NCBI GenBank assembly: GCA_033032865.1
Contig: JAWHQI010000064.1
Coordinates: 5,332,001-5,396,000, forward strand
Source: Dactylorhiza incarnata
Lineage: Eukaryota > Streptophyta > Magnoliopsida > Asparagales > Orchidaceae
Length of the DNA stretch: 64,000 nucleotides
Direction: 5' to 3'
How positions within the stretch are numbered: position 1 is the first letter of the stretch; every line of letters starts with the position of its first letter. The notes under the pieces are model-generated. The model did not search any database, was not told the DNA's origin, and saw nothing but the letters and a program-made list of their open reading frames with translations. Position numbers and translations under genes: made by a program. Below, piece by piece: positions 1-11,060 of this stretch.

Positions 1-720
1 GGCCGCGAGGCCTAGCGGTCGTGCGCCATGGGCGCACATCCTATGGTGGTCGGTCGGCCGCGGGGTTAAGCAGGTGCGGGGCCGCGCGCCGTGGTCGTGT
101 GGCCAAGGGAGGCCACCCGGCCGCGAGGCCTAGTGGTCGTGCGCCGCCGGCGCACGACCAAGGCCATCCGGTCAACCAGTCGCGAGGCCGCGCACTGTGG
201 GCGCGCGGCCAAGGGCAGGCGGCCGGGTGGCCGGCCGCGGGGCCGCGCGTCGTGGGCGCGCAGCCAAGGGTGGTCGGTCGCGAGGCTTGCCGGCCACGCG
301 CTGGGGCGGGCATCCAATGGCGGCCGGCCGGGTGGCTGGTCGCGGGCGGTGCGATAACGGTCCTATGGGCCGCGCGCCGTGGGCGCGCGGCTAAGGGAAG
401 CCACCCGGCCGCGAGGCCTAGTGGTCGTGCGCCGCCGGCGCACGACCAAGGCCGGCCGGTCGACCAGTCGCGAGGCCGCGCACCGTGGGCGCGCAACCAA
501 GGGCAGGCGGTCGGGTGGCCGGCCGCGGGGCCGCGCGTCGTGGGCGCGCAGCCAAGGGTGGCCGGTCGCGAGGCTTGCCGGACACGCACTGGGGCGGGCG
601 TCCAATGGCGGCCGGCCGGGTGGCTGGCCGCGGGCGGTGCGACAGCGGTCGATTGGCGCGTCCGAGCGGCGGCTGGTCTGGTGGTTGGAGCGTGGAGCGT
701 GCGCTGTGATCGCGCGCGAT
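1..720. repeat. GC-rich tandem repeat, 288-bp unit
   Basis: A very GC-rich block in which a unit of 288 bp recurs at least twice; for example the stretch beginning GCCACCCGGCCGCGAGGCCT occurs near 112 and again near 400. Smaller GGCCGCGAGGC and GGGCGCGC motifs recur inside each unit, so the unit is itself built from shorter repeats. Because 288 is a multiple of three and the DNA is poor in stop codons, long open frames appear on both strands, but they only restate the repeat (Arg/Gly/Ala-rich) and are not treated as genes. The array probably continues left of the window. It resembles a satellite-like or rDNA-spacer-like repeat, but its identity is unknown. Confidence 0.8.
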
Positions 721-1544
721 GATCTCGCGTGTGGTGGTTTTCCTCCTAACTCCCCACTGAGAGGGTGAGGGTTATGGAATTCCGGCTATTCGCAGCCCGG
801 AATTCCCATATAATGAGGGTGACCCCATCACTCATATGTATATATTTTGGGGTGAAAATACAAATGTAAGAAAGTAAAATTTTTGAACTATTTTTATGAC
901 TAATTTACAGCTGAAAATACAGTCCATTTACAATTGCAAACGACGTCAGGTTACAGTTGTAATTTTGCACTAAAAAAAGTCCCGTAGAATCCTATATATG
1001 TGTTGCACGTACAGAAAAATCTCTCTGGAAGATACAGTCTTCTGTGCAATTAGGTCACTTGGTTGTTTGACTTAGAAATCTTCTTTAAATTTAGAACCAG
1101 TGATTAGCCTCATAGTTAGGCACATTATTTAGTTAGGTATAGTAATTAAAAACTAATATTAATACACCAAATAAATGCATATAATTTTTATAGTGAACAA
1201 GCGTTTAGTAAGTGCTAACATCTTAATTAAGGGTTGAAGCAAAACATGCCCGTTTTCATAATGTGAAGCAAAAGCGGCAAAAATGATTAATCACTATCAT
1301 TAATTTATTGTAAATGTGATAATATATTTGTTCATATAAAAAAAAGACAGTATTTTCTAGGAAGATAGAATTTTGCTATATCTCAACTCTCAAGCGAGCA
1401 TTTTTGCTCGCCTAGACGAGCAAAAAGACATTCTTACCTTTTTTGGGTCTGTCCTGTCTTCATATTTAGAGATGGGACCGCTGGGATGGTGCTGCGTGAC
1501 ATCTCCGTGGTATCCGAAGTGATATTCTTGCGTTTGTATTTGGT
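721..1544. other. AT-rich intergenic DNA
   Basis: No gene is seen. The composition switches abruptly from GC-rich to AT-rich at about 760. An imperfect 36-bp palindrome with EcoRI-like ends (ATGGAATTCCGG and CCCGGAATTCCCAT) lies at 774-809. A small stem with GCGAGCA/TGCTCGC arms sits near 1395-1415. Confidence 0.6.
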
Positions 1545-2165
1545 TGTAGGGATATCATATATGATATCATTGCGTTAATTTTTTGTATGTCTTGATATCA
1601 TAAACGATATCCCGGTTTTTTACCCTATTCACATTATTTTTGTTTTTTATGCTTGGTCTTCTTTCTCACGAGACAAGCGGCGCCGCAAAGCAGATTCAAA
1701 AAAAAAAAACAGACGAGGAGGAGGAGGTATCGTAGAAGTGGCGTATGTTCAATGTTCTTTGATTGAGAGACGTGGTTGCAGGCAGAGGGATCCCTGCTTA
1801 GTCGTTCGATGGAGATAAGTGCAGCGTCAGACAACGAGGAAACAAATAAAATAACAGCATACAGAAGAAAAAACGTGGTATCAGGTAGAGGAGGGAAGGT
1901 CCTCTCCGGGCTTGGGAGTTTTGGGGGACAGAATGGAGATGACAATGAAGGTTTTGGTCTTGGTGATGAGGCGGGACTTCTCGAGCGGGACGAAATCTTC
2001 AATCTTGAAATATTTATCGGTGCATACAACATATGATCACAAAGTGTGCAAAATATGATCGCAAAGTTAGCATAATATACTCGCCAAAATATTAATTTTT
2101 GATATCCAGGAGTACATAAATGATATCCGGGAGACCATAATGATATCCCGTTGTGCTGCCATAAA
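1545..2165. repeat. Region flanked by GATATC-rich clusters
   Basis: Two clusters of GATATC and ATGATATCAT motifs (about 1550-1612 and 2100-2150) flank a 400-bp stretch that is open on both strands (132 codons minus, 86 codons plus). The clusters are roughly inverted relative to each other, like subterminal repeats of a small DNA transposon. No transposase and no recognised protein similarity is seen in the middle, so neither reading frame is called a gene. Confidence 0.35.
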
Positions 2166-2284
2166 TAATCTCTTGGAGATTGTTTTTAAAAGGGCGCTAC
2201 TACATACATATAAAGTCTACCAAAAAGCCACAAAAGTGGGTCCCACTTCTCACAAAAACAACTGATTCCTCTAGCGTTCGGCTG

Positions 2285-2402
2285 AAAATCACAAAAAGTG
2301 GGCCCCACTCGGCACAAAAACACCCGACTTTAGGATTTGGCGCAAAAAAAAACTCTAAAGTCGGGTATTTTGTGCTGAGTGGGGCCCACTTTTGTGGTTT
2401 TT
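2285..2402. repeat. Long hairpin (foldback element), about 48-bp arms
   Basis: The left arm (2285-2333) is nearly the reverse complement of the right arm (2355-2402), with a loop of about 20 bp containing an A-run. The arms share the GTGGGGCCCAC-type core and an ACCCGACTTTAG segment. A partial third copy of the arm, including GTGGGTCCCAC, lies at 2222-2260. This is typical of a small MITE or foldback element. No clear target duplication is seen. Confidence 0.7.
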
Positions 2403-3563
2403 AGGTAAAACTTAGATGAGCATAGAATTATTCTTTTTAAAAAGCTGTCTTCTTCTAACAAAAAAAAAGTAAACGTCAACGCCTTTTAAAAAGCTGACAA
2501 AATGAAAAGTTGAATCATGTGTCGCCAACCCGCAAGCCCCGACTCCAAATCTGACGACGTGACACGGACCCAAAAATTTCCCCATATTTGGGGACCAAGC
2601 CCGGGATCCGGATCCCCTAGAGTTCGTGCGGTAACTACAGGGTGGAGTTCAATCCAACGGCACGAGACCGCCCAACTCCATCAATCCTACGGTACCTGAA
2701 TTTATCCGCTAGAAGACAGAAAACAAAAAGTTAAAAACTAAAAAAATATATATAAAAACATGGGGGCTCTCGTCCATTAAAATCCAACGGGCAAGATCGC
2801 ACGAACTTGGATCCCCAAGCCCGTCCCGTAAAATTGCGCCTCTAACTTAGGAATCCCGTTAGAATTGAGGACCGGCGATTAGTCTCTTGATTAAACCCAT
2901 TATTTAGTTAGGTGTGGTGGTAATAGAAAAAATTTAATATTAACATAAAATCACGGTAGAGGGAAAAAACATGCTCTATATATATTGACCCAACCGATCC
3001 TCGCATCTCCCATGTTCTCATTTGAGACTTTTGTTCCTCCGTTGAATCTCTCATTATACTATTCGCTGCCAACTGGATGCATTCCCGCACCGTCATTTGA
3101 TTCCCATAGATTAGAGGATAGCTCGTGAAATGATTAATCTTGATGCATAAATTAGTTAATTAATGCTTTCAATATTAATAAGAAATATTTTATTTCGTAA
3201 TATGCTTACTAAATAATGTAACTTGGAGGGAAGATTTATGTAATTTGATAAGATAAATTACTGCAACATATAATTATGTAAATATTTGAATAGTTTGAAT
3301 ATATGATAAGGTGAAACCAGCCTTAATGGGGTTCCCCAAAAGCGGTTCCTGTGCATCCTAAAGCATCCCATGAATTCTTCCGGTTCGCATTATCTTTGAT
3401 AAGGCAATCTAAGTTTTGAATTAAAAGTTGATTAGTCAAAGCCAATTCATAAAATTGGCTATGAATCTAGTAGGTCCGAAGTCATTTTGTTGCAGTCACC
3501 AGTTGTCAGTGTCCTCAAAATTGCGAAAAAAATGACGGTGTCCTCATGAATGCTCACACTTTT
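2403..3563. other. Intergenic DNA without a recognisable gene
   Basis: The stretch is AT-rich apart from 2510-2840. There a GGGATCC...AGTTCGTGCG segment (about 2592-2622) recurs inverted near 2792-2822, weakly suggesting another eroded inverted-repeat element. Short open frames here have no supported similarity. Confidence 0.5.
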
Positions 3564-3960
3564 CCACTCTTATTCCTCCAAGAACTTCAAATCTCCATTA
3601 TTCTCAAAGTCAAGATGACTTGCACAGCCAACAAAATCAAAATCTGATTGCAATAGTTTTTTTTCGAAGACCCGAACAAGATTCATATGACACTCGAAGG
3701 ATCCAGCAGAGAGTTGAGCGATGTCCAAATTCGTTGTTCTCACCTTCAACCAAAAATTGATAAAGATTATGCAATCTAATTGACGTTCCATCAATACTTC
3801 TCTCCTCGCATTTGTGAGACATTTTTTTTTCTAAAACCTTGAGCTCACTTAGATAATCTTAATTGTTAATCCCTACAATGTGGCCGCCGTCGTTGACCAC
3901 AACCTTCAAGGCGCAATTGGATTCACGAAAATTTAGTCCGGAGGCGATGTCCATCCAAAA
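3564..3960 (-). pseudogene. Decayed coding-like remnant, function unknown
   Basis: On the minus strand, 3960 down to about 3564 reads as fairly ordinary protein sequence broken by one in-frame stop and at least one frameshift near 3640-3780. It starts with a Met-Asp-Ile-Ala-Ser-Gly-like segment and continues past the stop into a charged stretch with MSHKCEERSIDGTS. The amino-acid mix suggests a former exon or transposon ORF rather than random sequence, but I do not recognise the family. It could be a captured host fragment or part of an old transposase. It lies 450 bp from the family A Copia block, with nothing linking the two. Confidence 0.3.
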
Positions 3961-4414
3961 AAAGTTTGTAATTCGGGGAAATTCAATAGAATTAGATGTA
4001 GTCGGCTAGACATCAAAAGAACAAGATGAAATATTTAAAATATTCCTAACCAAATCTATTAAAATAAGACATGCTTGCCTCTCACTTGAGAAATGTTTAC
4101 ATTTACTGCTCCAATTCACATTTTTCTTTAGGAATCCTGGTACTAGGAATTGAGGAGATTAGGATGTTGACTTGGCTCAAATTTGGGCAAAGGTCAAATA
4201 ATATTGTTGATGAGTTCTAGACTGGAGTAAAATCTCATGCTTCACTTGACTTTGATTCTGACTCCACTTCAATTCAATGTTAATACTGCTTCTACTTTGT
4301 TGTAGACTAACATTTCATAGTAAATTACCCAATTTAGCTTTATTCGTAGTCATTCATTAAGAAATTTTTGGCCACTTCAATTCAAAGTTAAACTTAGGGG
4401 CTATTTGTTTTGGC
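3961..4414. other. Intergenic DNA left of the Copia block
   Basis: AT-rich DNA with no supported gene. It ends at 4414, where the family A LTR begins with TGTTAG. The five bases before the LTR are TTGGC. They are not repeated right of 15093 or right of 21096, so no intact target duplication marks this block. Confidence 0.5.
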
Positions 4415-6091
4415 TGTTAGTAAAAATAGGTGCCGCTACGCTAATCAGTATTATCAAAAAAAAAAATTATGACAACACTAAGTATTGGATGTAGCGACTA
4501 TACATATGCAGGATCGTCTTATTCAAAACCTACTAATCTCTATTGGAGTGATAAAATGCAGGATTAAATATTTCTAATTAATTAAGAAGTAAGAACACAC
4601 AGATGAAGTGGAACTTGGGCGAACGATAAACTTACTGAAGTGCGGATATAAAGTTTATAACGTTCTTAGCCTCAAGTTCATTCCTCATGATGGCAGAAAT
4701 TTGCAAAAAGTCTTGAACTGTTTCCTCCTTATAAAATCTGCGGCGTTCGTAGACATACAAGTGTGATTATGTTTTAATCTCTACAATGAGAAGGATTAGC
4801 ACAAGTATACATGCAGATTCAAACACGCAATCTGTTTGTAAGTTGGGAGTGTGTTTGTAACATAAATCACGTCAAAAATCTGTATGAACACATCAGAGCC
4901 TAACCATATATCTTAGATAGGTAGGATCTATAAATATGAATTAATTTTAGATAAGAATGTACAACCACAAATATACCTGTGGTCAATCTTAAAATCTGAA
5001 CTTTAAGATCCACGGCTCATTTCAATTCATGGGTTTGTCGAACAACATCTCTGTATTCTGCAAAGCTTAATCAATATATATAAGTACACGTGGCTTTGCA
5101 AACCTCTGTTCCCGATGAAACCCTCAAAATTGAATCCATTTTGAGAGTCTAAATACCAGCCTTATTTTCCCCCAAAACCTAAAGAGGGCATGTCATTCTC
5201 TCTTGAAAATGATGGTATCAGGAACCAATAGAAGAAGAGAGAAGATCTCCTTCTCGGATCTACAGTTCCGTTGAAGATAATGCCTGGAGGATCTCCCTTG
5301 CCGGCGATCTATTGACTTCGATCACATAGGATTAGACAAAATAAATAAAGAGAAGTCACCTTCATGGTTTTGAAAATGAAGACCGGTCAAACGTCATATC
5401 TCAACGTGATGTGAGAGTGTAGCCCCTGCGCTTCTTCTCCAAATGGCAGTTTCTTTTGGATCTGAAAAAGAAGTGGCTCTGCTCTTGCCAAAGAGGAGTT
5501 CTTGATCATGGAAAGGATACCCACTAGATTTCCTCTTACGGCTGAATGAGAATAGCACCAAAACTGCATGCCGCCAAGATCAGATAAAGGAGAATGAAGA
5601 GCCATGCTTTGCCAATCCTATAGGAGCCGAAAACCTGAAAACCTAGGTAAGAAGTGAGCGATGGCTCCGTCTCTCCAGGGAAAACGAAGATGGAAAGTAG
5701 AGCCCGGCAGTTTCCACAAGATGCGCACCCTCTATCAGCCCCTCTTCACGGCATAGGATGATATGCATAATGGGCATCATGGACCTTAATAGGAGAGGTC
5801 CTTGGGAGTTACAAATTGGGCCCAATTAATCCAATTAAAAACTCCCATAAATAAGATATAAATCCCATAATTAATTGTATTTCACAATCATGCCAAAATC
5901 CATGCGAGGGGTGAGACCGGGTTCGCGTCATGAAGTTACGAGACGATCTAGCCCACCTATCACAGGCTTCGACCGTTCGCGCGACTAAATTAACACACGC
6001 TCGCGGGAGTCCGAATAGACTCTAATTTTCGCGTACGACTTTATCGGTACGTCTCGATGAATCGAGTCCACTTAATAGAAAATATCCAACA
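4415..6091 (-). repeat. Family A 3' LTR (copy 1)
   Basis: A 1,677-bp LTR running TGTTAGTAAAAATAGG ... TATCCAACA on the plus strand. It is nearly identical to 11061-12739, differing by scattered substitutions and an A-run length difference near 4457. The short open frames inside it are also duplicated in the other LTR and are not genes. Confidence 0.92.
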
Positions 6092-6106
6092 TTCTCCCAC
6101 TTGGGC
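6092..6106 (-). other. Polypurine tract of family A copy 1
   Basis: On the minus strand, GCCCAAGTGGGAGAA directly abuts the TGTTGG start of the 3' LTR, the expected place for the plus-strand primer. The same sequence abuts the second LTR at 12740. Confidence 0.8.
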
Positions 6107-6889
6107 TTGTATTCATCGTAATTTATAACGTTCCATATAAAATCTTCACTAAACTTAAGGGTACCATTAGCGAACGCGATATTAAGAGTCTACTCCTACG
6201 TCAATCCGGTTCAACTAAATCTTTCACTCCGAATCATGGCGGCAACCGCATCATTGAGCGACACGGGACCTTCCATGGTCACAGTAGCTTACAGATTCAA
6301 TCGACATGGACAAAGCGCGGTTATAGTTTTAGAACAACATAATGAAGAGTGTATACACATGTAGTTGTTGTCCTAATATGGTGGTCAACCGATTTCTCTA
6401 ATGAATGCACTAAACCATGCTTTGAGAAATCTTTTAGTGTTCGAAAGAACATGTATGTCTTTATCTTAAGATTTTTAATTAATGTGTCAAATAGACATAC
6501 CAAGGCTTTACAAAATGAAATGAAGTGCCCAAAGCCTTATGCTCAGACTGACACTCGTCTGAGTCTTTTATATGAAGTGTGATATATCACAAAATTTATG
6601 AATATCGAAACTCAATGATATTCAACATGAATATTTATCTTAATGTTTGATTTCAAACTACTATTCATGAATATATAAAAGTGCTTAATTAATTAACAGA
6701 TGAATGAATTGGAGCTTTATGTAGCCTCCCACTAATCTATCACATCAATCGACTCCATAAGCCCCATACTGTAGGCATGCTTCTGAAATATATTGGGGCG
6801 AAGTCTTTTAGTAAGGGGATCGGCTAACATATCATATGTTCCTATATGCTCCACTATAATGTCACTTTTCTTAACCAACTCCTTAACGG
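6107..6889 (-). other. Family A untranslated 3' internal region
   Basis: Lies between the RNase H remnant and the 3' LTR of copy 1. It matches 12755-13577 of copy 2. The short open frames on both strands (around 6321-6582) are shared with copy 2 but have no recognisable domain. Confidence 0.7.
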
Positions 6890-8197
6890 TTAAAATTTAA
6901 TTTCCATGTGTTTGGACCCTGTGATACTTTTATGTTCATAGAGAACATTATCACACCACAACCGAATGAGTCCAGCTATAGAATCGACGACCATCAACTC
7001 TGTAATGAAGTTCTTAAGCCACACCGCGTGAGTAAAAGCTCCAAAGAGAGCTACAAACTCTGCGTGCATAGTGGATGAAGTAATGAGTGTCTGTTTAACG
7101 CTCTTCCACGAAACGGCCCCACCAGCAAACTTAAATATATAACCCAAAGTAGACTTCCTATCATCCTCACACCCGGCAAAATCAGAATCTGTATACCCCA
7201 CCAATTCGAGATTTTGAACTTTATGGTAGACCAACTTAAAATCTTTTGTTCCTTTAAGTACCTTAAGACCTTCTTAGCAGCAACCCAATGAGCTGGTCCT
7301 GGGTTCGACTGATATCTGCCTAGAAGTCCTACTGCGAAGACAATGTCCTGTCTGGTACAGACTTGGGCATACATTAAGTTGCCTACCGCAATAGCATAAG
7401 GTATATCCTTCATGTACTCTCTCTCTGTATCGTTCCTGGGACATTGTGACAAGCTCAGCTTATCACCCTTAATCACAGGTACATCTCCAGGCTTACATTC
7501 GAGCATGCTAAACCTCTCAAGTACACGCTCTATATAGGCTTTCTAAGAGAGTGCTAATGTATGATGAGGTCGATCTCTAATAATCTCAATCCATAGAACA
7601 AAAGACGCTTCTCCAAGATCTTTCATATCAAAGTGCTTTGACAAAAAACTGTTAGATTCATGCAATAGCGTCAAATCACTACTCGCAAGCCGAATGTCAT
7701 CTACATATAAAATTAAGAAGATGAATTTGCTCTCACTGATCTTGAGATATATGCAACGGTCTACCTTATTTTCTTCGAAACCAAATGAAGTGACAACCTC
7801 ATCGAATTTTAAATACCACTGTCTAGAAGCTTGCTTCAGACCATATAGGGATTTATTAAGCTTACATACAAGTTGGTCAGTATGACCGGACTTGAAAACC
7901 CTCGGGCTGTACCATATAGACTTCTTCAACAAGATCATCATTCAAGAATGCGGTCTTAACATCCATCTGGTGTAACTCCAAATCATAATGAGCTACAAGC
8001 GTCGTTATTACTCTAAAAGAGTCTTTAGAGGAAATAGGAGAAAACGACTCGTTATAATCGATACCTTCTCTCTGTGTAAATCCCTTGACTATCAGTCTTG
8101 CTTTAAACCGCTCGATCTTCCCTTTGGAGTTCTTTTTGGTCTTAAGCACCCATTTAGAACCAATGGGTTTGCAACCCTTAGGTAACTCAAATAACTC
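6890..8197 (-). pseudogene. Copia RT-RNase H region, family A copy 1
   Basis: Reverse transcriptase and RNase H of a Copia polyprotein, normally making cDNA and degrading template RNA in the virus-like particle. RT begins near 8197 with a GCKPIGSKWV segment, continues through MDVKTAFLN and SLYGLKQASRQWY, and holds the catalytic YVDD motif within LILYVDDIRLAS (about 7690). RNase H follows with YTDSDFAGCEDDRKS (about 7190). The frame is broken at least three times: a Trp-to-TGA change near 8197, a frameshift near 7880-7940 and another near 7230. The same breaks occur in copy 2 (13578-14865), so both descend from one damaged template. Confidence 0.9.
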
Positions 8198-9573
8198 TCA
8201 AACTTTATTCAGCTTCATAGACTCCATCTCGTCTTTCATTGCCTCCCACCACAGATCAGTTTGAGGTCCAGAAACAGCCTCCTCAAATGTCACTGGATCA
8301 ACTACATGACCAATGTCAAAATTACTCTCGCCTAGGTAAACTTCATAGTCTGAGGAAATCGTTGGCCTCCTCTGCCTAATAGATCTCCTAGTGGGCGGAC
8401 GATCCTCCTGAGTCTGTGGAGGAATCTCAATTGGAATCGGTGGCAAAACCGGTTCCAATTCCTCTACAGGTTCTATCATAGGTTCATGCACCACATGGTT
8501 CTCCAATAAGGGCACAATCAAATTAATAGGCACAATCTCCTCGACTTCACTGATAGAGCGAGAGCAACTTGGTTCGTCAGCAACATCTAACTCTAAGAAC
8601 TTAGCTGTTTGTGATTCCACTATTCTGGGTCCTCCTAAAGATAAATAGAACTTAAATCCCTTAGAATGATCTGGGTAGACTATGAAATAGGAACGATAAG
8701 ATCTATGGGCAATTTTACTCTTCGATGGGTTATATAAACGGACTTCTGCAGGGCAACCCCAAACGCGTAAATGATTAAGGCTGGGTCGCCTACCAGTCCA
8801 CAACTCGAAAGGTGATTTGGGTACTGACTTTGAAGGTACTCTATTAAGGATGTACACCGCAGTCTTAAGTGCCTCACCCCACAAAACTCAGGAAGATTAG
8901 TCCTACTCATCATACTCCTCAGCATTTCCTTAAGGGTGCGATTACGCCTTTCGGCCACACCATTTTGCTCAGGACTACCCGGCATGGAGTATTGGGCAAT
9001 AATGCCACAACTCTCCAAGTATCTAGCAAACAGACCTTTATGTTGCCCAGAGGCATCATGTCTACCAAAATACTCGCCACCTCTGTCAGACCTAACAATC
9101 TTGATGACTTTCCCTATTTGTTTCTCAACTTCAGTCTTGAAAATCTTGAATTTGTCAAGAGATTCAGACTTTTCCTTAATCAAGTACAAATACCCGAAAC
9201 GGGAGTAGTCATCAATGAAAGTAATGAAGTAAGTGCTCTTACAGAGGGTAGTGGAATAAGAACCACTAATGTTTGTATGAATAACCTCCAATAAATCAAG
9301 ACTACGTGTGGAGCCTTTCTTCTTGATCTTGGACATCTTGCCTCTACAACAATCGATGCATGTCTCTAGGTCGCTGAAGTCAAGAGTAGGGAGAATATTC
9401 TCCTTCATTAATCTCTCTACTCTCTCCCTAGAAATGTGGCTCAAACGTTTATGTCACAACATGAACGATTTTTCCTTAAGTTGTGCTCTTTTACTGGCAA
9501 CGCGCTCTACATTAAAGGAGGTTGCATAAATGTTTGTAGGAGCTAGACATAAACTATACAATCCGCCAGATAA
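8198..9573 (-). pseudogene. Copia integrase region, family A copy 1
   Basis: Integrase of the Copia polyprotein, which would join cDNA to host DNA. The HHCC zinc-binding part (HKRLSHIS ... CIDCCRGKM, about 9470-9340) precedes the catalytic core, with FIDDYSRFGYLYL and the PEQNGVAERRNRTL glutamate region. The position of the first catalytic aspartate reads IHTNIS, so it is Asn here (AAC, consistent with G-to-A change). A Trp codon just before HKRLSH is TGA. A frameshift near 8880 moves the reading into the 228-codon frame 8884-8198, which holds the integrase C-terminus and the proline-rich linker before RT. The protein cannot be active as it stands. Confidence 0.9.
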
Positions 9574-10317
9574 TTAACATTGGCCTATAACTCGTGATTC
9601 AAAAGAAATATTAATTGAACCACCCAAAATGTTAAAGCCATAATTAAGTTTATCTAATGCGGAGACTGAAATCAAGTTCCTTCTAAATGAAGGAATATAG
9701 AAAATGTCTCTTAAATATAGTTCATAACCAGAAGCTAGAACTAAACATACGTCTCCTATAAACACCACCTCTACTTCAGCGTTGTTGCCCACCGTGAGTC
9801 TACACTCACCCTTATTTGACCTTCTCCTTCTAATGAATCCATGCAATGTGAAAACAACGTGTTTCGTTGCTCCACTATCAAGCCACCAGGAACTGGACGG
9901 GGCTTCAATTAAATTGGACTCACAAAGGGCTAATATCAAAGGGCTAACTTTAGGAGTGAAACCACGCCGCTCAATCCAAGCTTTAAACTTTATGCACTCC
10001 GTCTTCACGTGTCCCTTCTTCTTACAGAAGAAGCAAGTGAGAGGCTTCTTTTCAGTAGTGTCCCTAGTATCTGAAGTGTGTCTCTCATGAGCTCTATAGG
10101 GAGTTTTGGACTTCTTCTTAAATGAGGGCTTGATTATATGTATTGCGGTGTGAGTCTCATTGTTCTTTAGTTTCTCTTCATTAGCGACACATCGGGCAAT
10201 GAGATCATTGCGATCTCTATCAACTTTAGTGACGGTCGTTGTAAGAGCTGCATGCTGGTTGGTATTCATGGCCATTTCTGTATCTACCTTATGTGGTGCA
10301 GACTTAATGTCGAACAT
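9574..10317 (-). pseudogene. Copia gag C-terminus and protease, family A copy 1
   Basis: An open frame of 247 codons. Residues about 95-108 form a nucleocapsid zinc knuckle (CFFCKKKGHVKTEC, CX2CX4HX4C) and residues about 144-154 form the aspartic protease active site (WWLDSGATKHV). A protease C-terminal part follows. Upstream on the minus strand an in-frame TAA lies before any gag N-terminal domain, and no capsid-like region is present between here and the primer binding site. Most of gag therefore appears deleted, and the element would depend on a partner for particle formation. Confidence 0.88.
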
Positions 10318-11046
10318 AGAATTTTTGAAGTTCGACTCAATGAATTATTTGATGATCGTCTAATATTTTTATGGACGATGAAGGTGACTAAAAAGAGAGA
10401 AAATAAAAATAGATTTGACAAATAGAGCAACAGTGGCTAAAAACCCTAAATAGCACACTAAACGGAGAATCCAGGCGCGTCAGCGGGCAACACCTTTGGG
10501 CAGACTACGCGCCACGCAATTAGTAATTCTCCACACACGAACGAGCAACAGTTATGCTTGAGCTTTTCGTAGATCTACCACCTTTGGGCGAATAGATTAC
10601 TAGAGCCCCGCACTACCATCCAAATGTCCGAGTGTATCCCTCTGAACCTATTGCGCAAGCACCACCTTTGGGTGAATGATTGTGCACTAGTCTCAGAGAA
10701 ATCCCTAAAACATGTGAAACCGTAATCTCATAGGCTGACTCAAAACGGCCACTTTGGCGGCTATAGATCTTATCAACCTATAAGACCCTTTCACACCGGG
10801 ATATCCGAATATTGCTCAAAGATGAATGTCGTGCTCTTATATTAATGACGTGTGGGCACTTAATCGCCTTAAAGAGACACGGCGACTGTCTTGGACTTTT
10901 TCAATGAATGCACTTTTAGAAAACAACTCCTTATTTTATTTCTCTCAAACTAAATGAGTTTTCTAATTTGGTGTTCTTTATGAAATTAATTAGAAATTAA
11001 TCGCACTCCAAATAATTAATGAGACTAATAGAATTGAAATAAGTTC
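10318..11046 (-). other. Family A 5' leader with repeated CACCTTTGGGCG motif
   Basis: Untranslated DNA between the primer binding site and the gag remnant. The motif CACCTTTGGGCG or a close variant occurs at least three times (near 10490, 10580 and 10665 on the plus strand). No open frame of note. It may include the RNA packaging region. Confidence 0.6.
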
Positions 11047-11058
11047 GCTCTGATACCA
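11047..11058 (-). other. Primer binding site (initiator tRNA-Met), family A
   Basis: The minus strand reads TGGTATCAGAGC two bases inside the 5' LTR, the classic plant Copia primer site. Confidence 0.92.
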
Positions 11059-11060
11059 AC

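Noticed and set aside
21..768. Long open frames on both strands (up to 233 codons) at the left edge
   Set aside because: They translate the 288-bp GC-rich repeat in several frames at once, have no known domain, and arise from low stop-codon density.
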